From: a virus
Length of the DNA: 27,754 nt
IMG/VR virus record: IMGVR_UViG_3300031974_003589
Coordinates: 1 to 27,754 of that record
Strand: one strand, 5' to 3'
Both the position numbers and the translations under genes were made by a program. Positions 6,166 to 12,656 of the stretch are shown in pieces. The notes beneath the pieces were generated by a model that saw nothing but the letters and a program-made list of their open reading frames with translations, did not search any database and was not told where the DNA came from. Position 1 is the stretch's first letter. Every line of letters starts with the position of its first letter.

Positions 6166-6872
6166 TTCCGAAGATAGTTCATCAGATATTTTTTAATTTA
6201 AGGGATGAGAAAATAGAAGATATTCCATTATTTCAAAAAAGCATAGAATCTATTAAGAAACATAATCCAAACGTAAAACATATTCTTTGGGATGAAGAAA
6301 TGTGCTTGAATTTAATGATAAAAGATTTTCCAGAGTATCTTTATTTTTATGTAAATATGAGATATGATATACAAAGAATAGATTATATTAGAAACGTTAT
6401 ATTACATTCATTTGGGGGCATTTATGTTGATCTTGATATGATATGCTTAAAAAACATAGATGATCTGTTTAAAAAAAGATTTTTTATCCATAGCTTAAGA
6501 CATCTAAAACCTAATCATAGTGAATTTGTATTGAATGATTTGATGGGATCTGAAAAAGGATTCAAATTTTGGAAGATACTATTGGATAGAACCGTTGACA
6601 ATTATAAAGAAAAAGAAAGCATTGAAGTGTATAATACTTGGAAAGCAAGATTTGTCTTGCAAACAACCGGTCCTAAATTCCTCAGCAGAATATTAAAGGA
6701 TGTTTTGCCAAGCTATAAACCGGAGCATCTTGTTTATATTGACACTGAAAACGCTATGCAAAAAGAATGGAGATTTGAAACGAAAATAAAAAGTAAAGAT
6801 GGATATTACTTTGAAGATTATAAGGCAGGAACTTGGTTACCAAATTTAAAGAAAGATGATAAAAAAAGTTAA
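6162..6872 (+). CDS. GT32-like (DXD) glycosyltransferase
   Basis: 236 residues matching the OCH1/capsular polysaccharide-type glycosyltransferase family (Gly_transf_sug, GT32). It begins MIPKIVHQIF, the family start, continues with NPNVKHILWDE near residue 40, then YDIQRIDYIRNVIL near 68-81 and the sugar-nucleotide-metal DXD motif in GGIYVDLDM with D90 and D92. Such enzymes transfer a hexose from a nucleotide sugar. The neighbours are a ParB-like protein, a second glycosyltransferase and a TET/JBP dioxygenase, so hydroxymethylated DNA bases, or a sugar already placed on them, are a plausible acceptor. Modification of host surface glycans is the main alternative. It is coupled by a 4-base overlap to the DnaA-like gene and overlaps the ParB-like gene by 17 bases. 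Confidence 0.8.
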   Translation: MIPKIVHQIFFNLRDEKIEDIPLFQKSIESIKKHNPNVKHILWDEEMCLNLMIKDFPEYLYFYVNMRYDIQRIDYIRNVILHSFGGIYVDLDMICLKNIDDLFKKRFFIHSLRHLKPNHSEFVLNDLMGSEKGFKFWKILLDRTVDNYKEKESIEVYNTWKARFVLQTTGPKFLSRILKDVLPSYKPEHLVYIDTENAMQKEWRFETKIKSKDGYYFEDYKAGTWLPNLKKDDKKS

Positions 6873-7434
6873 AATTTCAGAAGTAAAAAGAAATCCCAAC
6901 AATCCAAGATTGATTAAGGATTACAAGTACAAGAAACTCGTAAAGAGCATCAAGGATTTTCCCAATATGCTTGAGTTAAGACCTATTGTGGTTGATGAGG
7001 ATATGGTTATCCTTGGGGGTAATATGCGATACAGAGCAAGTGTAGATGCAGGGCTAAATGAGGTTTGGATCAAAGTTGCAGACAATTTAACAGAAGATCA
7101 AAAGAAGGAGTTTATAATAAAAGACAACTCAAACTTTGGTGAATGGGATTGGGATATGTTGGCAAACGAATGGGATGTAGATTCTTTGGGTGAATGGGGA
7201 TTAGATCTTCCGGCAGTTTATTTTGATGACGATGAGGAGCCAGAGTTTGACGAAGAAGAGTTGGACAAAGACCTTGATACTTATATAAACAATAACATCA
7301 AGCAGATTGTTTTGTATTACAATACCGAAGATTATGAAACTATGATTGAGAATCTTGACAAACTCAAAGAGGCAGAATCAATAGATGATAATTCTAAACT
7401 GATCAAAAACCTTGTAGATGCAAAGCTTTCCTAA
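6856..7434 (+). CDS. ParB/Srx-fold protein of the modification island
   Basis: 192 residues. Residues 1 to about 95 form the ParB N-terminal (ParB/sulfiredoxin) fold: KISEVKRNPNNPRLI, a helix KLVKSIKDF, RPIVVDEDMVILGGNMR (about 42-58) and a following helix with a conserved glycine. In phages this domain is often fused to, or sits beside, DNA methyltransferases and is thought to act on or load onto DNA; the extension IIKDNSNFGEWDWDML is typical of that group rather than of chromosome-partitioning ParB. The C-terminal third is very acidic and has no helix-turn-helix. No methyltransferase domain is fused here. The neighbours point to a role in DNA modification, for example nucleotide hydrolysis or recruitment. 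It overlaps the next gene by 17 bases. Confidence 0.75.
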   Translation: MIKKVKISEVKRNPNNPRLIKDYKYKKLVKSIKDFPNMLELRPIVVDEDMVILGGNMRYRASVDAGLNEVWIKVADNLTEDQKKEFIIKDNSNFGEWDWDMLANEWDVDSLGEWGLDLPAVYFDDDEEPEFDEEELDKDLDTYINNNIKQIVLYYNTEDYETMIENLDKLKEAESIDDNSKLIKNLVDAKLS

Positions 7435-8260
7435 AATATTTATTCCTTCATACAATAGACCGGAAGAAATTAAAACACTTAGGAATCTAAAAGGATATGA
7501 TCCTACAATAGTTTTACATTCAGATGAGCAGTTGCAAATGTATAAGCAATACAATCCGGATTTAAAATATGTCGTAACCGATATTCCTGTGGGGGAGTAT
7601 GGAGTTATCCGCACAAGAAACTTTATTCAAGATAATTTGGTTGAAGATGGGGAGTGGTTTATTATGTTTGACGATAACAACCATAAGATAACTAAAGTTG
7701 ACGATGATCATTATGGGTTTCAATCGTTAGATGTTAAATCAGATAAAAAATATCAGCAGATATACAATCAAGAAGTAACCTTAAATGAGATTGAGCATCT
7801 AATAATGCGAGATATAAAAATGGCTGAAAGAACTGGAGTGCATCACATTTCGTATGCTCCAAATGAAAATTATTTTTTTAGACCAAACAAATATCGGAAC
7901 ATAGGATATACGAAAGGAAATGCGACCATTACAAAAAAAGATGGAGTAAGATGGGATGAGAACTTAAAATCTATGTGCGATTATACTTATCCTTGTCAGC
8001 AGTTAGTAAAATACGGAAGAGTGCTTATAAACTATTTTATTTGCTTTCACAAGAAACATTACTCTCCAGGTGGAATAGGAACGTATGATAGCAGATTGCC
8101 TATGAAACTGCACGATACTGAATACCTTATGAAAAAATATGAAGGATTATTACGTTATTCTGTAAAGAAGGGAATGCATCCTCAGTCGGATCTTACCTTT
8201 AGGATCACTAATATGAACTCATTTAAAAAATGGAGAGCAAACTATCTGCGAAATGAATAA
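7418..8260 (+). CDS. TET-associated-type DNA base glycosyltransferase (candidate)
   Basis: 280 residues of apparent GT-A fold. It opens with PKIFIPSYNRP (about 5-15), followed by a strand-helix pair, then VGEYGVIRTRNFI (58-70) and the sugar-nucleotide/metal motif FIMFDDN with D85-D86-N87. These elements, in this order, resemble the glycosyltransferases found next to TET/JBP genes in phages (the TAGT group), proposed to glycosylate hydroxymethylated bases. The gene directly downstream, overlapping by 8 bases, is such a dioxygenase, which strongly supports the role. The centre (about 100-200) is charged and would carry the acceptor site. Other GT-A enzymes remain possible, since I rely on motif order and context. 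No signal peptide is seen, fitting a cytoplasmic DNA-acting enzyme. Confidence 0.7.
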   Translation: MQSFPKIFIPSYNRPEEIKTLRNLKGYDPTIVLHSDEQLQMYKQYNPDLKYVVTDIPVGEYGVIRTRNFIQDNLVEDGEWFIMFDDNNHKITKVDDDHYGFQSLDVKSDKKYQQIYNQEVTLNEIEHLIMRDIKMAERTGVHHISYAPNENYFFRPNKYRNIGYTKGNATITKKDGVRWDENLKSMCDYTYPCQQLVKYGRVLINYFICFHKKHYSPGGIGTYDSRLPMKLHDTEYLMKKYEGLLRYSVKKGMHPQSDLTFRITNMNSFKKWRANYLRNE

Positions 8261-9179
8261 GATAAATCTTGTGCGTAACAAAATAGATATAGCAAAGTAT
8301 AAGAAAAGATCTGCGCTAATATCGGATGTATCTAAAATAATCAAAGAAGATACTATTGTTTTTTGCGAGGGCAAACCGATAATACTGTATAAAAAACTCG
8401 ATAAGGATCTGACAAAGAATCTTAGATGGGCAGTAAAAAACACTAGCTTTATCACAGGCAAAAGATCAAGAGGGCTTAAACATACTTCAAGAACATTTGG
8501 ATATGCACCGAGAATCGCAATGCGACAAGATTACTGCCACACAACATCAATGGCATACGATCAACCAAAGCATCACTTAGTGGTATCAAAATTTGCAGAG
8601 AATTTAAAGGATATATATGCAGAGAATTTTCCAGAGGTATATGCGGATCACTCAAAAAGAGTAGAAGAAAGAATCAAGCCGGAATGGAAAATAGCAGATA
8701 CACCCTTTACAAGCGGAATCATAAATAAAAACAATCCATTAAAATATCACTTTGATCAAGGAAACTTTAAAGGAGTGATGAGTAATATGATTGCATTTAA
8801 AAAGGATGTTGTCGGAGGTCATCTTGTAATGCCTGAATTTGACATTGCTTTTGAGATTGATGATAATACTTTGAGTATATTTGATGGGCAAGATATATTG
8901 CACGGAGTATCCGGATTTGAAAGAAAAAATGATCACGGATATAGATATACAATAGTATATTATTCTTTGGAGCAAATGTGGAAATGCGAACCAATAGATG
9001 AAGAGGTACTGCGTATTAGAAAGGTAAAAGAAGAAAGAGAGAAAAAAAGACTTGATCCGGAACACTTGGAAACATTAAAGAAACGCAAACAAGAACTTCA
9101 AGAACATTCAGAGAAAGAGAAAACATTAAGCAAGTTAAAAAATGGACAAATCGGACACACTAAAAAAGGCAACGCTTGA
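8253..9179 (+). CDS. TET/JBP-family 2OG-Fe(II) dioxygenase
   Basis: 308 residues. The double-stranded beta-helix core lies at about 145-240. The iron ligands are visible as H166-F-D168 and H217 (DILHGV), and R231 (GYRYTIVYY) is placed to bind 2-oxoglutarate. The stretch between, with GGHLVMPEF and LSIFDGQ, has the exact shape of phage TET/JBP enzymes that oxidise the methyl group of 5-methylcytosine or thymine in DNA. All catalytic residues appear intact. The N-terminal 140 residues include a short Cys/His stretch (DYCHTT) and probably form a family-specific DNA-binding part. The C-terminal 55 residues are a charged coiled coil that overlaps the terminase small subunit gene by 38 bases. It should produce the hydroxymethyl acceptor for the neighbouring glycosyltransferases. 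No C5-methyltransferase is in the window. Confidence 0.85.
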   Translation: MNKINLVRNKIDIAKYKKRSALISDVSKIIKEDTIVFCEGKPIILYKKLDKDLTKNLRWAVKNTSFITGKRSRGLKHTSRTFGYAPRIAMRQDYCHTTSMAYDQPKHHLVVSKFAENLKDIYAENFPEVYADHSKRVEERIKPEWKIADTPFTSGIINKNNPLKYHFDQGNFKGVMSNMIAFKKDVVGGHLVMPEFDIAFEIDDNTLSIFDGQDILHGVSGFERKNDHGYRYTIVYYSLEQMWKCEPIDEEVLRIRKVKEEREKKRLDPEHLETLKKRKQELQEHSEKEKTLSKLKNGQIGHTKKGNA

Positions 9180-9489
9180 GGCATTAGAGAAATCTCTAGG
9201 GGTTGTTACAACCGCAGTCAAACAAGTTGGAATTGCTAGAAGTACTTTTTACGAATGGATGAAAGACCACGAGTTTAAAATGCAAGTAGATGACATTCAA
9301 AACATAGCTTTAGATTTTGCCGAAAGCCAACTGCACAAACAAATACAATCGGGCAATACTTCAGCAACAATATTTTACTTAAAGACAAAGGGTAAGAACA
9401 GAGGATATGTTGAACGTCAAGAATTAACCGGAGCAGATGGTTACCCTGCTGAGATTGAGTTGAATATCATCAAAACGAATGCGAATTGA
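9142..9489 (+). CDS. terS: Terminase small subunit
   Basis: 115 residues. A helix-turn-helix occupies about residues 12-42 (LEALEKSLG then AVKQVGIARSTFYEWM), the form seen in small terminases of Gram-positive and Bacteroidota phages. The central helices (IQNIALDFAESQLHKQI) and the segment SATIFYLKTKGKNRGY are typical of this family, which recognises the packaging site and feeds DNA to the large subunit. It is immediately followed, with an 11-base overlap, by the large subunit. Unusually, it starts 38 bases inside the dioxygenase gene, so packaging and modification genes are probably translated from one message. Confidence 0.85.
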   Translation: MDKSDTLKKATLEALEKSLGVVTTAVKQVGIARSTFYEWMKDHEFKMQVDDIQNIALDFAESQLHKQIQSGNTSATIFYLKTKGKNRGYVERQELTGADGYPAEIELNIIKTNAN

Positions 9490-10633
9490 CACCAACGTTG
9501 TATGCGAACATCTTGTTTACTCTGATAAAAAAATAATAGTAGAGCAAGGGGGAACTCGTTCGGGAAAGACATACAATATACTTCTTTGGATTATTTTTCA
9601 TTATTGTGCCGAGAATACCGGAAAAGTAATTACGATCTGTAGAAAGACTTATCCGGCTTTAAGGACATCGGCAATGAGGGATTTTATTACAATCCTTAGA
9701 GAAAAAAATATATACCGAGAAGATGACCATAACAAGTCATCGTCAGAATATAGGCTCAAAGGAAACCTTGTGGAATTTATATCTTTAGATCAACCACAAA
9801 AGGTAAGGGGTAGAAAAAGAGATTTGCTTTTCATTAACGAGGCTAATGAATTGTTTTGGGAGGATTGGCAGCAGCTTATATTCAGAACACAAGAAAGAAT
9901 AATAATTGATTATAACCCATCAGATGAATACCATTGGATATACGATAAAGTCATCAATCGAGAAGATTGTGCTTTCTTTCAAACAACTTATCTGGATAAC
10001 CCTTATCTGGAGAAAACTATCGTTGATGAGATCGAGAGACTTAAAGAAACAGATGAAGAATATTGGCAAATTTACGGACTTGGAATTCGAGGAGTTTCTA
10101 AATCAACTATCTTCCGATACGTGGAAGTAGATAGAATACCGGACAACGCATCTTTTTTAGCATACGGAATTGACTACGGATTCACAAATGATCCAACAAC
10201 AATCGTTGGGGTTTGGACAGATGAATATATGTTATATGCTAAAGAATATCTTTATCAAACAATGATGACAACGATAGACATACACAAAAAGCTAAAGTCT
10301 ATTGGAATAGATCGTGAGATAATATTTGGAGATTCAGCAGAACCAAGGCTAAACGAAGAATTGCGAAGAATGGGATGGAATATAAAACCAAGCCTTAAAG
10401 GAAAGGATAGTATAAATGCGGGAATAGATCTACTCAAGCGATATAAAATACACTTGACAAAGGATTCCAATAATATGATACAAGAGTTTCGTAATTACAA
10501 ATGGAAGCAAGATCGTAGTGGCAAGACATTAAATGTACCCGAAGATAAGGCAAACCATACAACAGATGCCTTGAGATATGCTACATATTCATTGTTAAGC
10601 AGACCAAACTTCGGTAGGTATGCAATCCGCTAA
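9479..10633 (+). CDS. terL: Terminase large subunit
   Basis: 384 residues with both terminase domains, ATP-driven translocation and headful or site-specific cleavage. The ATPase has Walker A in QGGTRSGKT (K30) and Walker B LLFINE (about 116-121) with E121 as catalytic glutamate. The C-terminal RNase H-like nuclease has D232 in GIDYGF, D285 in FGDSAEP and D363 in TTDALRYA, the three acidic metal ligands. The length is short but normal for the phage Terminase_3/XtmB type. The gene ends the long overlapping chain that began at 4741. An AT-rich 56-base gap, without a good hairpin, separates it from the next gene. Confidence 0.92.
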   Translation: MRIDTNVVCEHLVYSDKKIIVEQGGTRSGKTYNILLWIIFHYCAENTGKVITICRKTYPALRTSAMRDFITILREKNIYREDDHNKSSSEYRLKGNLVEFISLDQPQKVRGRKRDLLFINEANELFWEDWQQLIFRTQERIIIDYNPSDEYHWIYDKVINREDCAFFQTTYLDNPYLEKTIVDEIERLKETDEEYWQIYGLGIRGVSKSTIFRYVEVDRIPDNASFLAYGIDYGFTNDPTTIVGVWTDEYMLYAKEYLYQTMMTTIDIHKKLKSIGIDREIIFGDSAEPRLNEELRRMGWNIKPSLKGKDSINAGIDLLKRYKIHLTKDSNNMIQEFRNYKWKQDRSGKTLNVPEDKANHTTDALRYATYSLLSRPNFGRYAIR

Positions 10634-10654
10634 AAAAAATAATTATTAAAATAT

Positions 10655-10688
10655 TTTGATAAGTCAAACAATTATCGGATATTAGTTG
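10655..10688 (+). promoter_or_regulatory. Possible promoter with ATATTAG-type -7 box
   Basis: A TTTG (10655-10658) lies 19-21 bases before GATATTAGTTG (10678-10688), which only loosely matches TAnnTTTG. The sequence ATATTAGT is shared with the region before 24013. It precedes the leader AAAAATAACATAACA and the ATG at 10708. Tentative. Confidence 0.4.
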
Positions 10689-10707
10689 TATGAAAAATAA
10701 CATAACA

Positions 10708-11016
10708 ATGGACTTTGAATTTTTAGGATACTCTGAGGAGTATTATTTAAACAACAAGTATATAGGTTCTGTCAAGATTGACCAGAATACTAGACCGACC
10801 GGTTATGCAGGTCGTGAGTACAAGATTGCTGATCAAGATATTTTCCTTAAAAATGGTATGGGCAAAATCAAGAAGATCAGAAAGGGTGCTGAATATTATA
10901 CTGAGATTATTATTCTTTGTGGTAAAATGATCGGTTCTCAAGATGACAAAATCAAACGTTTAGCATCTTCTTTTGAATGGCGTAATCAATCTAAATTGTC
11001 AAGCTATGTCGTATAA
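10708..11016 (+). CDS. Hypothetical protein
   Basis: 102 residues from ATG 10708, or 108 from ATG 10690. The later start was preferred because it follows the leader AACATAACA shared with other units and because a transcript from the candidate promoter would begin near 10691. The first half is beta-rich (DFEFLGYSEEYYLNNKYIGSVKI), the middle basic (KIKKIRKGAEYY). No catalytic motif is visible. It is the first gene of a short unit placed between the packaging and tail modules and overlaps the next gene by 11 bases. No family recognised. Confidence 0.6.
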   Translation: MDFEFLGYSEEYYLNNKYIGSVKIDQNTRPTGYAGREYKIADQDIFLKNGMGKIKKIRKGAEYYTEIIILCGKMIGSQDDKIKRLASSFEWRNQSKLSSYVV

Positions 11017-11362
11017 CGGATGGAAAAACTATGCCACTTGGCGAGTTAATTTAGAATACTTTGATGATTGCGTTATATACGATGATCTGATTAGACAAAA
11101 TAGAGATGCGATTGATCTAGCAGCTTGTCTTAGAGAACAAGTGGAAGAATCTCTATCAGCAGAAGGGGAAGGAAATGCATTAAGCTATGCTTTGGCTTTC
11201 TTAAATGAATGCTCATATTTTGAAATAGCACAACATATGATATCGGATTGGGAAGATAATCATTGTACAAATTGTGATGAACCAATAGATGGCTGGGACG
11301 AGTTTTGTTCCAAAAGATGTAAAAATGAATACGAGTTGTTAGCCACTCATCCAAAAGGCTAG
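11006..11362 (+). CDS. YNGWKNYATW-type protein with zinc-binding tail
   Basis: 118 residues from ATG 11006; a TTG start at 10973 is in frame but less likely. The N-terminus, YNGWKNYATWRVNLEYFDD, matches a small domain widespread in phages and plasmids (often the only recognisable part of such proteins), of unknown function. The middle is helical. The C-terminus holds C87-x2-C90-x10-C101-x3-C105, a zinc-ribbon or treble-clef-like knuckle that likely binds DNA, RNA or protein. A terminator with a GAAA loop follows 27 bases after its stop, so it ends the short unit that begins at 10708. The family is recognised from its N-terminus; a role in regulation is only a guess. Confidence 0.7.
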   Translation: MSYNGWKNYATWRVNLEYFDDCVIYDDLIRQNRDAIDLAACLREQVEESLSAEGEGNALSYALAFLNECSYFEIAQHMISDWEDNHCTNCDEPIDGWDEFCSKRCKNEYELLATHPKG

Positions 11363-11389
11363 TCTTTTTTCATTAATTTTGTTTTTAAT

Positions 11390-11419
11390 GGGGTGGCAGA
11401 AATGTCATCCCTTTTTTTT
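11390..11419 (+). terminator. Rho-independent terminator with GAAA loop
   Basis: A 9-bp stem (11390-11398 with 11403-11411, two G-T pairs) closes a GAAA tetraloop and is followed by eight Ts. It ends the short unit 10708-11362 and precedes the tail operon. Confidence 0.85.
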
Positions 11420-11426
11420 AAATTCG

Positions 11427-11446
11427 CTTATAACAATCGTTATAAG
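11427..11446 (+). promoter_or_regulatory. Perfect inverted repeat ahead of the tail operon
   Basis: CTTATAAC (11427-11434) and GTTATAAG (11439-11446) are perfect reverse complements with a 4-base spacer, AATC. The repeat lies between the terminator T-tract and the ATG at 11450, only three bases from it. It could be an operator for a dimeric repressor, or an mRNA hairpin that hides the start codon. There is no T-run after it, so it is not a terminator. Confidence 0.5.
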
Positions 11447-11449
11447 TAT

Positions 11450-12103
11450 ATGAAGTTAGATGTTTTAGTACCGACAAGTTTATCTGAGATAACTTTAGAT
11501 CAATTTAGAAGGTTCTTATCATCCGAGCAAAAGAATGCCGGATCAACCTTTCAAATGCAGAAATGCGTTGAGATTATGTGCGATATTGATTTGCAGTCAA
11601 TCGCTACAATTAAATATACTGACGTCAAAAGTATATACGATCATATTGTGAATCTTTTTAAGGAGGAGCAAGAACTAATACCTACCTTTAAAATGGATGG
11701 TGTTGAATATGGCTTCATTCCCGAATTAGATGATATAAGCCTTGGAGAGTATATAGATCTTGACGAGAATATTACTTCTTGGGAAACTATGCACAAGGCT
11801 ATGAGCGTTCTTTATAGACCGATCACGCACAAAAAAGAGGAACGATACGATATAGAAAAATATAAAGGGCTTCAATATTCGGATAGATTTAGGAATATGC
11901 CGGTTGATGTTGCATTAGGTGCCAATTTTTTTTTGTTCAATTTAGGGATAGAGTTATTGGAAGTTACCCTGAATTATTCGAAGGAGGAGCCGACAATGAC
12001 CTTAGCGGAGAAGGAAACTTTGCTCGTAAATGGGGCTGGTTTCAAAGCCTCTTTGGACTCGCTCAAGGAGATGTTACACGAATCGAAAATATCACTCAAC
12101 TAA
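11450..12103 (+). CDS. Tail assembly chaperone (0-frame product, gpG analogue)
   Basis: 217 residues from ATG 11450; an in-frame GTG at 11393 lies within the terminator stem and is rejected. The protein resembles the Bacteroidota phage tail assembly chaperone-like family: DVLVPTSLSEITLDQF at the start, a central GFIPELDDISLGEYIDLD (roughly 90-107), KAMSVLYRPITHKK, then VALGANFFLFNLGIELLEVTLNY. This family sits where lambda gpG does, upstream of the tape measure gene. The C-terminal 28 residues overlap a second frame that encodes another conserved-looking domain (see 11935). A T9G run at 11926-11935 within the coding sequence could allow ribosomal slippage. It is the first gene of the tail operon and is preceded by an inverted repeat at 11427. 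Confidence 0.65.
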   Translation: MKLDVLVPTSLSEITLDQFRRFLSSEQKNAGSTFQMQKCVEIMCDIDLQSIATIKYTDVKSIYDHIVNLFKEEQELIPTFKMDGVEYGFIPELDDISLGEYIDLDENITSWETMHKAMSVLYRPITHKKEERYDIEKYKGLQYSDRFRNMPVDVALGANFFLFNLGIELLEVTLNYSKEEPTMTLAEKETLLVNGAGFKASLDSLKEMLHESKISLN

Positions 12104-12189
12104 ATGTACACGAATGCTTGTATACTCTTGCGTTCATAAAAGAGAAAAACGAATTAGAATCAAGAAGAATAAAAAATAAATTCAAATGA
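11935..12189 (+). CDS. -1 frame extension of tail chaperone (gpGT analogue, frameshift)
   Basis: The -1 frame relative to the 11450 gene is open from 11908 to TGA at 12187. It contains no ATG, GTG or TTG before its recognisable part, so it can hardly be started independently. It encodes KWGWFQSLFGLAQGD, then TRIENITQLNVHECL and a basic charged end, a pattern like the small partner proteins found after this chaperone in related phages. Its stop overlaps the next start (ATGA at 12186), a sign that ribosomes arrive in this frame. The likeliest slip site is T9G at 11926-11935, giving a fusion of about 246 residues. The exact site is inferred; an indel in the T-run is the alternative. Confidence 0.65.
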   Translation, partial: VQFRDRVIGSYPELFEGGADNDLSGEGNFARKWGWFQSLFGLAQGDVTRIENITQLNVHECLYTLAFIKEKNELESRRIKNKFK

Positions 12190-12656
12190 GCAATAGAGGT
12201 GCAAGATCATATTACCTTATAACCGATAAAATAAAAGATCAGCTAATTGCAGATGTCAACGTAAATACAGTTACTCTAGGAGATATTAGCGAGGTTGATC
12301 TTTCAAAGCAAACCATATTCCCATTATCACATATTATTGTAAATACTGCAACGTATGAGGGCAACGTATGGAGAATGAATATAACTGTAATGGCTATGGA
12401 TGTTGTGGATCAATCCAAAGATGCTGCGACTGATGTTTTTAGGGGAAACAATAACGAGCAAGATATACTAAATACCCAACTTGCAGTACTCAACAAATTG
12501 CTTGGAGTTATTTCACGTGGAACAATATATTCAGACAATTATCAGCTTGATGGATCGGCAGTATGCGAACCATTCTTGGATAGATACGAAAATATGATTA
12601 CCGGATGGGCTTGTACTTTTGATGTTGTTGTGAAAAACGATATTGACATATGCTAA
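12186..12656 (+). CDS. Probable tail completion/terminator protein
   Basis: 156 residues. The layout, a first helix (YYLITDKIKDQLIAD), then a beta-rich centre (FPLSHIIVNTATYEGNVWRMNITVMAMD), a middle helix with LNTQLAVLNKLL, and a last strand (WACTFDVVVKN), fits small tail-terminator or completion proteins that cap the tail tube at the neck. The assignment comes from shape and position, between the chaperone frame and the gp10-like gene, not from a diagnostic motif. ATGA coupling with the upstream -1 frame stop. It overlaps the next gene by 7 bases. Confidence 0.5.
   Translation: MSNRGARSYYLITDKIKDQLIADVNVNTVTLGDISEVDLSKQTIFPLSHIIVNTATYEGNVWRMNITVMAMDVVDQSKDAATDVFRGNNNEQDILNTQLAVLNKLLGVISRGTIYSDNYQLDGSAVCEPFLDRYENMITGWACTFDVVVKNDIDIC

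Noticed and set aside
7605-7613. TTATCCGCA, one mismatch from a DnaA box; a second copy is at 886-894.
   Set aside because: Both are single, far apart and inside coding sequence; no cluster or AT-rich unwinding region supports an origin, even though a DnaA-like protein is present.
9906-10130. A + strand frame inside the terminase large subunit gene.
   Set aside because: It is out of frame with an intact, well-supported gene and shows no family features.
11393-11449. Upstream GTG start for the tail chaperone gene.
   Set aside because: It lies inside the terminator stem and would have to be translated through the T-tract and inverted repeat; the encoded residues look unlike a protein start, and ATG 11450 begins the family-like sequence.
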